Origin: Hyphochytrium catenoides
Lineage: Eukaryota > Sar > Hyphochytriomycetes > Hyphochytriales > Hyphochytriaceae
Assembly (NCBI GenBank): GCA_900088475.1
Contig: FLMG01000265.1
Location: forward strand, 207,226-271,225
Reading direction: 5' to 3'
DNA length: 64,000 nucleotides
The position numbers and the translations under genes were made by a program. The notes beneath the pieces are model-generated. The model had not been told where the DNA came from and ran no database searches. It saw only the letters and a program-made list of their open reading frames with translations. How positions within the stretch are numbered: the first letter of the stretch is position 1; each line of letters begins with the position of its first letter. Of this stretch, positions 9,524 to 22,212 are shown piece after piece.

Positions 9524-12500
9524 CTTTTGAGACGTTGATCAGGGTACAAAGGTTGGAGCTGCTGTTGTTGTTGTTCCCGGCCGTCGCAGTCCGTCCAAGG
9601 CAAGAGAAGATTGATTTGTGATTGAAAGGAACTGCTGTCGGCCGACCACCACCTCCGCTGGTGCCTCAAATGGTTCACTAGAAAATCCTAGCTGGGTGGT
9701 GGCAGGAAGAGCACAGAAGCGATGCGCTTCTCCTCTTCTCTTGATCTTTCTAGCACCCACTGCTGGCCTACCTACACTTGCATCTAGTGCTCTGCGCCTA
9801 CTCCTCTCCTCTCCTTGCCACCACGAAGCTCTCACTATCTCTAGCTTATCAACAAAAAAAAGAACAGCGCTATTATAGCGCTGGCTGGCTGTGTTCATCA
9901 ACAAAAACTAGCAGAGGTTGAGAAGAGAGTTCTAGGGTGATCCTGTCTCGTCTAACCTAGAACCTTTCCTTCTTCCGATCAGCCTGACTCTTCGCTTCTC
10001 GCTTCCACTACCGGCCACCACATTTCCCGTTCGATTTCCTCCCTTCATTTACTGGCTTTGCCTCTGCTGCTTCCAGGTACTCTTCCTTAATCAAACAAAA
10101 GATATCTCTATTATTAGTGTTCATAAGCCTCTTGCCTCTACTGCCTCCTCCAGAAGGCGCGAGCAGTAGTAGTAACGCATCTGCTGCTTCTTTGCCTAGG
10201 GTTCAGGGTGGGAGGAAGATATCAACAACAAGATATCTTCTATGTTGGTCTTCCGTTCGCCCTAGTCTCATCACACCCGTCCAACCGTAGTAGTAGACAG
10301 GCAAAAAGGATGGCGAGATCTCTTGCGACAGGTCTGGCCCAAAAGCTGGCTGATCTTCCTGCTTCTCGAAAACCTGAGCCAAGAACCAAGAATGCTTCTT
10401 CTTCCCTTCTCGCTGCTGTTATCTTAGGCAGCTGCAGCATAACTGCAGGGGTATGATGGGAAAGAGAAGAAGAAGGAGAGGAGGAAAAAAAGACCAGGAA
10501 GAGCCGGGAAGGAGTTGAAAATAAGGACGGAGGCCAGAAGATTCTCTTTCTTCCTATCTCCAAGTAGACAGCCTGTTTGGCATCATCAAACATCAGTCCA
10601 TTGTTGCCTGCAGAGCCCAAAAAACGCTTTTTCTCCGGTCCTCTCCTCCAACTACTAGCATTTCTATATAAAGAGAAGATATGTGTAAGAGGACATCATC
10701 TGTGGATACTAAAGCGTGATGCGTCTTCTATTATCCCCTTCTCTGAGTGCTACGAGGAAGGGAGATAGACAGCTTTAAATCTCCTAGCTGAGCTTTTTAC
10801 TACTTGCACCTACCTGAAGCCATTGTTACTATTAGTAACAGATCACTAGCTCGAAAGCCGGTCCAGAGAGCGTCAAGTAGGCAAACGATAGCTAGGCTGG
10901 ATGGGCATGAAAGCGAAGGTAGCTAAGATTTATTCATCAATGTAAAGAAGAGTGCAGAAGCAGAAATCTTCCGGCTTTCGGCTGACGGCGATCAAGCATC
11001 TGAAGATTTCCACAAAGGGTGATTTGTTACAGGTCTCACCAGGCGGTTGGGCCGTATTAGATGACGCAGACCACCTTTCGTTCTCTGTAGGAAATGGCAG
11101 TGCGTGGTGTCAGAGGCTTGGCAGAGCAGGACTACTATACGCCGCCTCACTGATCCCATCCGCTGGTTGTTCTGGTCACCTTGTTCTTCTCTTCTCCTCT
11201 GTCGCCCCTTCCTGCGTGCTGCGGGCTGTATCTTTGATCATGGAAGAGCAGTATATCGCCACAGCAGTCACCTGCTGCCTTCTGCTTGTGTCCCGTTAAA
11301 CCCATCCGTCCTTTCGATCTTACTACACCCTTTCCCCCCTGTCGTTTGCTGTTGCAAGCAACTGTCCTCTCATCCCCCTCTTCTTCTGTTGTCCCTGTGC
11401 TGTCTCAATGGTCAGACCAGCGTTACTGATCATGCTCCTGCACTCTTCGGCAGAGCCTCAAGGATATGGCCATCCTTCATTTGGTTGATAGACCTGATCA
11501 GTCAAACCCCCGGCAGTGCTACGGCATAGAGAGCGGGGATAAGAAGAAAGAACAAACTCACTTCCTTGATAGTGTCCCCTCTCTTTCGGATTCAGACCCT
11601 CCTCAGGTCCTCAAAGATTTCACATAATTAGCTGAGCCAAAGTGCTGGTGTTGGCGGATATAAAAGCAAGAGGAAGAGAAAGGGTACAATAGAGGACAGA
11701 AAACTAAGGGCAATGACAGACAAGAGGAAATTCTCCAAGTAGGAACTATGAGTCCTTATTAGAGATAGGAAGTATACGGAGTAGCTAGGCCGCATGTGTG
11801 TGGTGGGTAGGAGAGCTGATTAGCTAATAGCCAAAAGGCCATGAAACCCCCAAAGTCCGTCTCGATCTCACAACACAAACAGCAAAGAGTAACATTATAA
11901 GTGTGGGCACCTGCTGGTCGGGTGGGAGACTGTTCAATAGCAAGGAACCAGAGCAGAGAAAGTGAGCTGCCGCGACCTACAAGTACTCTACAATCTGTAC
12001 CCAAAACACACCTCATTTCCCACAAGCCCACTTACTGGCCACCCACCAGTCCTGATCCTGACCATCCACTCTGGCTTGTGCCCTCACTCTTATTTGGAAG
12101 ACATGCGCCACCGGCTTGATATTACTACCAAAGATGGGAAAGACAGCAAGCTTGCCTATTATTTGGCGTGCGAGAGATCTTTGAATGCATTCGAGGCATT
12201 ATAGCAAGAAGGAAAGCCACAGAGCAGCACCACCAACTCAAGGCGTACCATTAGTACAACCACTAACTTAATAAAAGTAAGGCTGACGTCCTCTATCTAG
12301 TTCTACCTGTACTCCTCCTAGAGTAGGAAACACTACAAGAGGTGGGTTTGTTTGGGGGTTTGGATGGGTTATGTCTGTTCACCCCGTCACCTTTGTTACA
12401 GGAATTGTTATAGTTCACGGTGAAGCTTCCCAAGTTGGCTAGTTTATTTTGGTTCCTAGGTCAGTCAGTTGCTTGGGAGAAATGATTGGACTTTGTGCTT

Positions 12501-13881
12501 TATTAGACTCTGGTTGAAGGTTGTGTGCAACAGAAACCTACCAGAGTTGAAAGCTCCCTTCTATTATTGCGGTCTATCAGCGATATTTACAAGCGCTCAT
12601 CAACAGAACCAACACCTTCAAAACAAACTAAATAAACTAGGACCCTTCCTAGACAATCAGTCACTTCTTTCTGTATTGTGAGCAGAGTGAATGACTAGGA
12701 AGGGGATTCACTGTGGATTGGTCAGTGTGTGAGTCGTCAGCAGCTGCGCGCGCCACTATTGGGTGGCAGGCATGGAGCTATAAGCCAGGCAGGAGGCAGG
12801 AGCCAAACCCTCCTGACTCCTGACTCTCTCTAATTCTATGGAGGCATGGAGCACACAGTTCGCCTAGAAACACAGCACAACCCTTTGGATCTGCTGCCTT
12901 TGGACGTCGTACTGGTACAGTTAGTAGTGAAGGTATCCGCGGTATTGATAGGGAGCGTTGCTTGCTTTTTATTGTACTTGGCGAAAGGACAACCAATCCT
13001 GCCGCCTCTCTGGTCTGGCTTTTTCTTCTCGAGCGAATAAAATCTGCGAACGAAGAAGTGCATGTCCTCTGTCATAATCTTTGAAGAAAGCGCTTCGCAC
13101 TGACATCTTTATAAGGAAAGATTTTATAATGCCTAAAAAGAACTAGTTCTCAGGGTAGGCACGAGGTAACATCCCATAATATGTATGTTCCGTGCCTAGC
13201 CCTAACAACGCGCCTTCAGCGCTCCCTGAAGGAGATCTGTGGATAGCTGCTGGGATGGGATAAATACACTACAAGTACTCGTATTACAGGCACGAGAGTA
13301 ATGTGAGGAGTGATAATAATAAGCGCGTTTTTAGAGCTGCACCAGCCGAAGCAAGCACAGCAATAGCTCTATTGAGTGCTGTCAGTACATTTCGCTGGAC
13401 ATTATACTACGCATCCAACTCCATAGTGGCATTCAAAGGCTGCTTCCATCGACATTTACTATTTTCCAACCAGGACAGGTTGGTTGCCAGCTCTATGTTT
13501 TCTAGAGCTTCAAGTTGAGTGGGTAAGAGGATAGGCTCTCTCGTACCTCAGTCTCCGCCATGAGTTGCCATGCCCCAAATGAGCTAGACTCTATGGCTTC
13601 TAATAAGCGCTAACATGTTGTTCCTTCCAAGCCGTGACGTGCGAAGAAATCGTGAACGAAGTGGCTAAGAAGAATGACTATGTGCGCAATAAGACGAAGT
13701 ATTTAATAAGTGGCCTATCTTCTCTACCTTCAAGAGCTATAATAATGCTCTGTAGCCTGTATGACTCCATCGATGCGCCCGAAAAAAGGAGCAGATTGCG
13801 TATAGACGGCTAAATATTACAGTCTAAATATTACAGTCTTATAATATAATGGGCGGATCTACCTACATCCAGGAGTTTCTG
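9524..13881. other. Intergenic region, no gene recognised
   Basis: About 4.4 kb lies upstream of the ABC transporter and downstream of the tomosyn-like gene. It will hold the transporter's promoter and 5' UTR. Short open frames (for example 10952-11299 and 12846-13040 on the plus strand) show no recognisable family, splice structure or conserved motif. No RNA gene or mobile-element terminus was identified. Confidence 0.45.
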
Positions 13882-16800
13882 CTACATCTGCCACCATTTC
13901 TTCTTCGACTGCTGCAGGTTAAACTTCCGCATCTGCTCTGCGAACTGCTCCGCGGTGTCTTTCATCTGCTCTGTCTTCTCCAGCACATTTTGAATCTTCT
14001 CTCCGCGCTCTTGGACTCGCTGTGCAAGGTGAATGAGACAAGTGAACCACTAAGTAGAGCTCACGAGTCGGACTAGCTTATAAGGCCCGCTTTCTCCATG
14101 AGGCTCTTCTACTACGCGACGACCGCCTACCCCCTTTCTTTGAATTTACCTGCGTGATCTCCCCCATTGTATTGATGATGTCACCAATGCCGCCTTGAAT
14201 CTCTTTTTCGTCCCGATCGATAGCCTTTCTCTCTTGAGGTGCGGCAGCTCTCTCCCCAAAAAGCATATGCCGGTTGATGTCGTCGGCGGACGCGTTGAAG
14301 AGCTAGTAGGACAAGAGGTTAGGGAGGTAGAGGCCAATATTTAACCGAATGTACAGACAGAAGATGAAGGTGAGGACTAAGTCCTTGACAGGTAGAGAGG
14401 GGACAGGATAAGAAGCTTGTGGCACACCGTGGCAAATAATGGCAGACATCAGGCACAACTCCAGCCTACCTCAATCACTTCCTTTGCCGTAGCTGTGCTT
14501 TTGGAGGATTTCTTCAGGCTGTTTAGGATTGTTGACATCCCTCTTCCCCCTGCCGGGTTCTTTGGAGACTCTTTCCTAAAGGATGGCAACACATTGTTAG
14601 ACGAGTGTCTCCTGCAAAAGTTGCAATGAGGCTAGACAGTGCAGTCGGGACGGTCTTCACAAATAATTCTAAATGCGAGGCAGCCATGACCAAGGTGTTC
14701 CCTATTACCGTTCCGTTCCTTCAGCCGTCGTCTGCTGAACGCTAAGCTGCTTCTTGGACTTCCAACCGTCAAGCAACACCTGATAGAAGTCACCATACAC
14801 TCTCTCATGCACAGAAGAGGCTAGTAGGGTAGCTCGCTTAATGGACTTATCAGCCCAATAAAAGAGCTCATGATTGGCAGCGGTGATAGTCTGGATGCTT
14901 ATGTCACCCTCGACGGCTGAGTCCATAGAGCCGGACCACACCTCGCGCAAGTTAGGCAAGTCGAAGAGATTGATTCTCCCTGATTGCTCTACACACAGGA
15001 CGCAATTGATCCGCCTAGATTCAAGCAATGGAGACGGGCGGAGATTGAGCAGGAAGACGTCAAGGTCAAGGCATCGACAGGCGGGAACATAGATGTTGGG
15101 TTCCATGCTTGTTGAAATGCAAATCTTCACAACTAGACGGCAGGGGCCATGGACAAAAGTATTGATAATGCACCTACCGCCCCTCAATGCAGAGCTCTTG
15201 TAACGCCGAATAGATAATGGAGGATGATACTGTCGTCTGACAAACCGTGTCACAGCAGAGAACTTCCTCATTGTTCTCCCCTAATCGAAAGGGTAAGACA
15301 CGAACGCTGATCACTCTGCCTGTAACCAACAAGAAGTACTGTGGTCTTTGCATCCGCTTTGGCAAATGAAGCCCTAGTGAAGCTGCACAGCATACGTTCA
15401 GCAGTAAGGACAGAGAAGTGTTAAATCTCCGACTATATCGCTAGGAAGGGACCAACCAAGAAGGAGGAACACCCAAGAGGAGCCATCGTCCCAACGAACA
15501 GATACGCGATACGGGCAGTCTGTTCGCCTCAGCTGGTGCTGGAAGCAAAGTAAACAGGACAAGTACGCGACGCGGCAAAGAAGGGAGAATTCCAAATTTT
15601 ACAGGACAGCGATGGACAAATAACCCAGGAGCGACGGAAGCTAAGGAGGTGATACCTGGTAAGATGCCGCTACCGTCAGCAAAACGGACTTTTCGATTAC
15701 TGCCTGAGCGAGAGGCCAGCCACGGGGTGACCTCAGCCGGACTTTTCTTGCTCACATCGTCTCCATCTAAGCCCACTATAACATAGCCACGCCTCACCTC
15801 CCCGCTCTTCTGCAAGACACTTAAAGAGCCATCTGGAAGAGGATAGAAGGAATCTATGATGCATAGAGGGGCACCTGGGACAAGCCGGATGCCCAATGGA
15901 CCAGCTGGGACTTCTATTTCGACCTGATGCGCCGAGGAGAAGTCAAGTAGTGGTAGGACCGAATCCATCGTTCCTTTGTCATGGCGTGCTTCAGAGAAAT
16001 CAGCGTCCTGGAGCCAATCTTTGTCTTAGATTCTACCTAATAAGGACCTAAGTACCCTATAGCGCCGCATTGAGGATAAGGAGAAGGGGTACTGCCTACT
16101 TTCTCCCGTCAGCCTCTTCTCTCAATCCGTTCGGCACAATTTGCCACCTAGGTGTTTTTTACCTCTAGTGATGGCCCTGGGCTACCGCGATCTTCTTCCT
16201 GAGCTCCTTGGCTCTCGAAATTGCTTTCCTTCTTCAACGTGGGAGACAGTGGTATTTTTTGATCCATGTTCGTCGGAAGGCATTGTACAAGTTTTCCTGA
16301 TGGATCCAGAAGCGCACAGAGAACCCCTCGCGATTCAAAGAGCTCCTCCACCGGGCTAGAAGCGATTTTCTGTAGCAGAATGTTATCTCGTAGGTCATAT
16401 AACTCTGTCACCCCAGCACTTTTGACAACCACCGCCACGGGGATTGAAGTGTCATCTCGCGGTTCTCCTTCCGAACATTCAGGAAGTGAGAAAGAAGGAA
16501 CAGAAGCAATAGTAAATCCAACCACAGGTGGAGGTGCATCAACCTCCAGGGACATCTCGAATAAAAGGAGTGAGGATATCGATGTTGATAGGCAAAGAGA
16601 ACTAACGATTCCTGCCGCATCAGCGGCCAAAGCGAGCTTATAATTCGGTAGCACGCCGATCTGGCGGATAGGCGACTGGTGAGAATTGTTGACTGCTAGC
16701 AACTCGAAGCGATAGGTGCCTGTATAACATTTGGGACAATTGTAAGCACTCGTAAATAGAGTCTGACAGTGAAGAGAATCATCTCAAGACTTATTGGTAT

Positions 16801-19800
16801 GGACTTGAGTTCCTACCTCCTAACCGAGCTCCGAACACCGCAATGCAACCATTCTCAAAACCCAGTGCCAAGGTGCCAGTGATAAGGCACATGGTAGCAG
16901 CCGAGAAGGTAGAAGGCCAGGTATAATCCTCATAGGCGCCGCCTTCCTTCGAGGTGGAGCTACTCAAAAGCAACTCAAGAACGTTAAAAGAGTAGAGAAG
17001 AGTAAGACTGGCTCCTCCTGGTACCGACGTAGAGGACGGATAGGTTATGGCAAGGGAGATTTTGCCCTCCTTCTGTCCCAGGAGAAGAAGGGTGAAGGAA
17101 AGGTGTTCCTCCTTACTCTCCCTAAGGAATTGGAGTAAATGCTGGGACTCCAATGTACTCGATAGGACCTGACAGGATGGACGGTCAGGCAAGTAGCCGG
17201 CCCTATGTGAGACAACCTCGCTGTGAAGTATATCTGAAATACTAAGTAGATAAGCACAAGCGCGAGACAGACTTTACTATTACGGCAATGGGAGAATGGG
17301 GGACTTAGGAGCCTAGCTACTCTTTCTACCTGAGACGTCAAAGGTCCGCCTGACTGTTCAATACCTTCATCATATAGCAGTCCAACAAGTGCACGTAGCT
17401 CATTTCCATTGACAGACTGGGCCTCGAGTACCACACCGTCAGAGCTACCAAAATCTACCTCACAGCGTCGGGGAGAAGGGAAAAGCTGAGGAGAAGAACT
17501 AGCCTCGCATTGAAGCATCCCTTCTATGGGATAGATGAAAAGGCCAGGATACTCTCCTTCCATTGGATTCCCTTGTAAACAAACAATATCTGTCGGGAGC
17601 TTATGCTCTGCCACAGTTCGAGTTCCCATTCGGCAAGAGCATAATAGGCCAAGTTTTTCCAAACGGTGAAAAGAAGCAGCAGAAAGGTTAGAGGAATAAC
17701 CGTGTTGATACTATGGGCATCAGGGGCAATACGTAGAATTTGAGTGGTATAAGACACAGTGGAAAGAATGTCGAATGGACGCAGAATGTAGCCTTAGGAC
17801 GCAACAGGTGATGATGGGATGTCTAATGTGGAGCCTGTATCTTCTCCTGGCAACTTGCAAGAACCCAAAATACCTACCTTCACTATAGGCAAGAGACAGA
17901 GCAAGGAGTCTGAGCTTGGAAAGCACTGGAAGGAAACATACAGGTTGAAATTGGCTGGGACTTAGAGCTCTGCTTGACAGTGACAAGTAGAAGGGATGGA
18001 TTGTTACTCAGCAGGATGCGGCGTTTGCAGAACATAGTTATCGAGCAGCAGCAACCGTAGCATTAATGGACACAGCACTTCATCCACGGGTAAGTCTCAC
18101 TTTTCGCCTTTCAGAAGAGCTCCCAGGCCCTTCTCCTTCTTGGGGCCTCCACCCATACAAGCAAGTATTGTGATCCCTGACGAACAGCCAGCCGCGTTTC
18201 CACCTGCAATGACCAGAATGCCTACGGTCCGACAAAGGCAGAGTGAGTTTAAGGTTACCAAGAAGCCCGAGAGCACATACAGGTCAAAAAGCAATTGCAG
18301 AGCTGGAGGGTTACTTAAGTCAGGCAGCACTGCAATTCCGAAGCATATCTTGGACTTCCACTTCTTTTTTCTATCATAGGGTGGCTGTTCTCACCTTCGT
18401 CGTCACCCTCCCCTTCGTCCTGAGCCTTATCTCGCTGTAGCCAGCATACCGACAGGATCGCTTCCCGAGGTGCGGTGGAGATTGCTCCATCCTCTAAAGG
18501 AAGCAGGCCCCGAACGCCAGTGGCTTTTTCAGTATGAAAGATAAAGAAGGAACCATCGTTGTAACCCGCTATGATATGCTCGGCAGTGGGACTCCAACTC
18601 AGGGTAACCAGAGCACGAACTACAAGGTTGAAATACCGATTAGTACAAGTGCAGGATAGACTCTGCTTTCCTTCTCTTTCGCACACCATGTAGACATACT
18701 CTGTGCAACCCTCTTGCTCCTTCCCTCTTTCCTTCCAATCTTCTCACCACAATGTCGTATTTCAGTCCCTCTTACCCTGGCTCGAGCTCCCATCTGACGC
18801 TGAATAACTGCGCACCACTTCTCGCTTCTTTAGATCCCAAAGAAAGATTCCACCATATTCGTAGCCAAGAAGCAGCCTGCCGGTTGCGGTTGGATGGTCC
18901 GCCACATCTATAATGAAGTCCGGTTGGTTTGTAATCTGGCACACTTCTGGCAAACCAACATCACTTAGGGACACTCCATATGCGCTAATTTGGCAGGTGA
19001 CAACATTTAGCATCTAGCGGCCACAGAGAGGACAAGCCAGGTGTGAGCAAGCAGATTTTCTTGTCGACAAGCTGTGCAAGCTTTGGCAGATGTCTACAAG
19101 TCTTCTTTCTCTTTGTGCAAGCTTTGGCAGAAGTCTACAAGTCTTCTTTCACTTTTTCGGCCGTCCTCCTCGTTCTCCCGTCTCCAAATGTCCTCCGTCG
19201 TCAAAGTCTATGCCTTCCTACCACTCTGCATCTTGATGTCCCCGCAGGAGACTTTCTACTCTCCTAAACAGATACTTACCTGCAGAGTTCCATCGTCAAG
19301 GGCAATGAAGACGTAGGGCAGCAAACTGGATGCCTTCAGAGCGGTCACGCGACAAGTGGTCCATCTAGAAGGGAAGAAAGGACATGGAGTCAACAACAAA
19401 GATTGGCGAATAGAAGTGTGACGTGAGAGGTGGGCACAGTGGTGGCATTAGACATACCAAAGGGTAGCGAAAGATGAGGGAGGCATGGGCAGAGGAGGAT
19501 AAACGAGGCTGAAGAGCCCTCAGAACGAATGAAGGCCTACTGCCTCAAGTAGCAAGTTTAGTCTGCTCCTCTTGTCTCTGAGGCACCAATACTCTTACGT
19601 CGCGGGTAATAAGGCCTTCAAATACTCGTTAGACCCCTCGGCAGCTCTTCGTACATCCCAAATAGCCAAGCTTGAGTCCGCAGATACGCTGACAAGGTAT
19701 TCATAGCCACTCACGAACGTCAGGAAGAGAATGCCTCCACCTGCGCTTCTCTGTCCTTCTCTTTCCCCTTTTAGCTCCAGCTCTAGACCATGCGGGCCGT

Positions 19801-20258
19801 AAAGTTTGATCTGCCCGAGAGCTGAGCCAACAGCTACGTGCGGACTATTCGTGGCGCAAGCAACAGCCTGACAGATCCGTTTACAAAGGACTAAAGTTAG
19901 ATTCTACAGAGGTCGGACAAGGAAAGAGGCTAAAACAAACAGAAGGCACTTAAAGAGGAAGGAAGGAACAGCGAAAGAATGGGACAGCTGAAGGGCAAAG
20001 GAGCATGAGAAGGAGGGAAGCTAAGGTATAGAGCGAGTGATGAAGATAGATACATCAGACCCAACACCGGCGGAGGTCTAAGACATTGATAGGATACGGA
20101 AGTGAGAGAGAGAGAGGATTGCTTGCCTTTGAGTTCAAGGGAATGCCGTGACTGCCACGATGCTTCAGTTCGAAAATGTCCGAGGGATACTCCGCTGCGT
20201 GGTTAGTGGCAAGCTGCGAGCTGCCTCGAGCTCTGGACCCTGAGGCGTTATTCCCCAT
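13882..20258 (-). CDS. Tomosyn/Lgl/Sro7-type WD40 protein with PDZ-like domain and C-terminal R-SNARE
   Basis: A likely regulator of SNARE-driven vesicle fusion: beta-propellers that bind syntaxin-type SNAREs plus a tail that can replace synaptobrevin. Exons read: 20258-20127, 19867-19599, 19364-19280, 19013-18776, 18619-18395, 18221-18101, unresolved exons to about 16817, then 16695-16163, 16007-15656, 15538-15473, 15373-15178, 15107-14709, 14611-14470, 14302-14150 and 14019-13882. The N-terminus follows the tomosyn plan (VAVGSALGQIKLYG, SVSADSSLAIWDVRR, LLLGYEYGGIFLWDLKKREV, GYNDGSFFIFHTEK). Exon 16007-15656 encodes a PDZ-like fold (GPLGIRLVPG ... RRGYVIVGLDGDDV). The last two exons give an R-SNARE motif with the zero-layer Arg in RVQERGEKIQ and end in KKKWWQM, like the KKWYQF tail of animal tomosyn. 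The first intron is GC-AG (AAG|gcaagc). ATG 20258 was chosen as the first Met in frame. Confidence 0.88.
15665..15935 (-). other. PDZ-like domain coding segment inside the tomosyn-type gene
   Basis: About 85 codons carry VEIEVPAGPLGIRLVPG (the carboxylate-loop GPLG with following beta strand), then IIDSFYPLPDGS, SGEVRRGYVIVGLDGDDV and a closing strand NRKVRFADG. This matches the order of strands and the Gly-Asp-x-Ile turn of PDZ domains. It is in frame with the exons on both sides (phase 0 acceptor at 16007, phase 1 donor at 15656). PDZ domains usually bind C-terminal peptides; the partner here is unknown. Confidence 0.7.
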
Positions 20259-22158
20259 CGGCTGAAGGGAAGGCAAGAAGCAGCAATGAGGGAAGAGACT
20301 GGAGGGACAGTTAGGTACAAAGCGCCTACCTCACGGGTCGTCCTATGGACCTTAAGAGACAGGAAAGAGGACTAGATGATTTGGCTAGTCTCTAAACCTG
20401 ACCACGACACCTGCGGCATTTACCAATCCACTGTCTCTTCAAGGCAGGAGCTTCCTCTTTGAGGCTCTTGTCTTCGATCCTTCGCTTCCTCTCTCCGCCG
20501 TGGTGTAGCGACAGAGGAGAGACTGCAAGAGTTGTGATCGGTTATACTATTTAGTGCCTTGGCGGAAAGATGAAGAGACAGCTACTCGAAGCAAGAGGAA
20601 CGAGGGAATGAAGAGCTGGGAGCGATGGAGGAAGGGAGGTAGGATCGAGAACGAGGCATGAGAAAGAAAAGACAGAAATACAAAGACGAAGTGAATGGGA
20701 GAGAGAGAATTGAAAGAGAGAGAGGGAGAAATTAGGAAAAAGAGAGGAACGAGTGTCAAAAGAGGGCAAAAAGAGTTGCAGGAAAAAGAGAGAGAGAGAG
20801 AGAGAGAGGGACAGAGAGAGAGAGAGAGAAGAGAAAGAGAGAGAGACAGAGAGAGGTAGTAGAACTGTGATGCAGGTTTCCTGCTGATGAGTTATTAGCA
20901 GCAGTACCCTTTCGCCCAGAGGCTACTACTACTACGTAGGCTCTGCGTAAGGTACTTAGTCAATCCCGCGTTGGACTGATATTATTACTGACCTGACCAG
21001 TCTGTGCTGCAGCCAAGCAGCCAAGCGCTCAGGGAGCGGAGAGCTCGGTCCGGACGCTGATGAGGAGGAGGACGAGGTGACAAGAAGGATGGTGGCGCAG
21101 GCCAGCAGGCAGGCAAAGAGGATAGCGGAAGTGTGAGAGGTGCGAGAAAGCGGCATAGCAACATGAGAGATTGAGAGAAAGGCCAGGTGAATAGCAGAGA
21201 GATACGCACAGGAGATCATAGGAGGGCAATGTCGTTACCACCCCGAATATCTTGGCGTGGTGAGAGATGAGAAGAAATAACCGGACCGGGTGAGAACAAA
21301 AACGATGAAGGCGTGACAGGTCGAGATGATGAGGGTGATTCAGAGCTGAACAGGAGTTAGTGGCCTACCTTCTGACAACAGAAAACACCTTGAGTGGGCA
21401 TAGGCCTCTCTGATGATTACTATTCCTTTCATGGTGGTGCCTGGTCACTTGTCGTCTTAGGGCCGCGTTAGACAGTGTGTTGGTGCTTGGATGAGATGTA
21501 TATACCATCGGACAAACCAGTAGGATTCTGAAGTCCGTCTACCGTGAGGAGGAAATGGTCACCGCTACACTGATTGGAAGTAGCCACTAGAATAGTGCTT
21601 ATGTTCGCCTTCCTACATCGGCATCACCGCCTTAGCCAGAACGTAATCCGCTTCTATATAGATGGTTAGAGCATGCAAGAAAGGATGATTTGCCACGCTG
21701 CGATGATTTGCGCGAACAAGTTTACCGTCCTTGATACCTCGTGTTGCCGGTTAATAGACGTCGCTTGGACTTAGCTAGATATGAGATATCAGATAAAAGA
21801 ATGAGAAGAAGCGAGGTATAGGAACCGCGACTTTGGTGCAGCAACCCTTTGAAAGAGAGAAGACAATAGGCCGCGCAGTTCTGCCCAGGCCAGGATAGTG
21901 ATCGAGAAAGTGAAGATCGGGACAGAGAATATGAGATCAGGCCAGACAGTTGGATAGTCAAGCGCCACAGCTTATATATATTTAACACTAATTAGACAGA
22001 GAAGGAAGTCCAGGTTACAGAGCACATGATGCTGTCGTTCTCTAGCTGTGGTCCGGAGCTGCGGTTCCTTGTATAGCGACGTCTTTTAAATCTGATAGCC
22101 TACTTAGACAGAGATGGAAGTCCAGGTTACATAGCGAGCGGTGCTGTCTTTTCACTAG
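20259..22158. other. Promoter/intergenic region with GA microsatellite
   Basis: About 1.9 kb lies between the tomosyn-type start and the 3' end of the second chitin synthase. It contains the GA tract at 20787-20855 about 530 bases upstream of the tomosyn start, and one full copy of the 110-base duplication. No gene was recognised. Confidence 0.5.
20787..20855. repeat. GA/CT microsatellite
   Basis: Nearly pure (GA)n with a few interruptions (ggac, aaga, gaca). It lies in the upstream region of the tomosyn-type gene. Confidence 0.9.
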
Positions 22159-22212
22159 CTATGGTTGGAGCTGCGGTTCCTTGGATAACGGTGTCTCAAA
22201 GATCTGATAGCC
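21991..22212. repeat. 110-base tandem duplication across the 3' end of the chitin synthase gene
   Basis: Copy one (21991-22100) and copy two (22103-22212) share ttagacagaga(a/t)ggaagtc at one end and gagctgcggttccttg in the middle, and both end (a/g)atctgatagcc. Copy two contains the last 18 codons of the chitin synthase and its stop. On the minus strand copy one begins with the same GYQI codons but then hits a stop. The duplication therefore left a decayed second 3' end downstream. Confidence 0.85.

Noticed and set aside
13607-13812. Open plus-strand stretch reading VTCEEIVNEVAKKNDYVRNK
   Set aside because: It is short, has no ATG, exon partners or recognisable family, and lies just downstream of the tomosyn-type 3' end. 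It may be chance or a relic.
20551-20769. Ser/Leu/Phe-rich minus-strand frames upstream of the tomosyn-type gene
   Set aside because: Low-complexity purine-rich DNA gives open frames on one strand. No conserved features support a gene.
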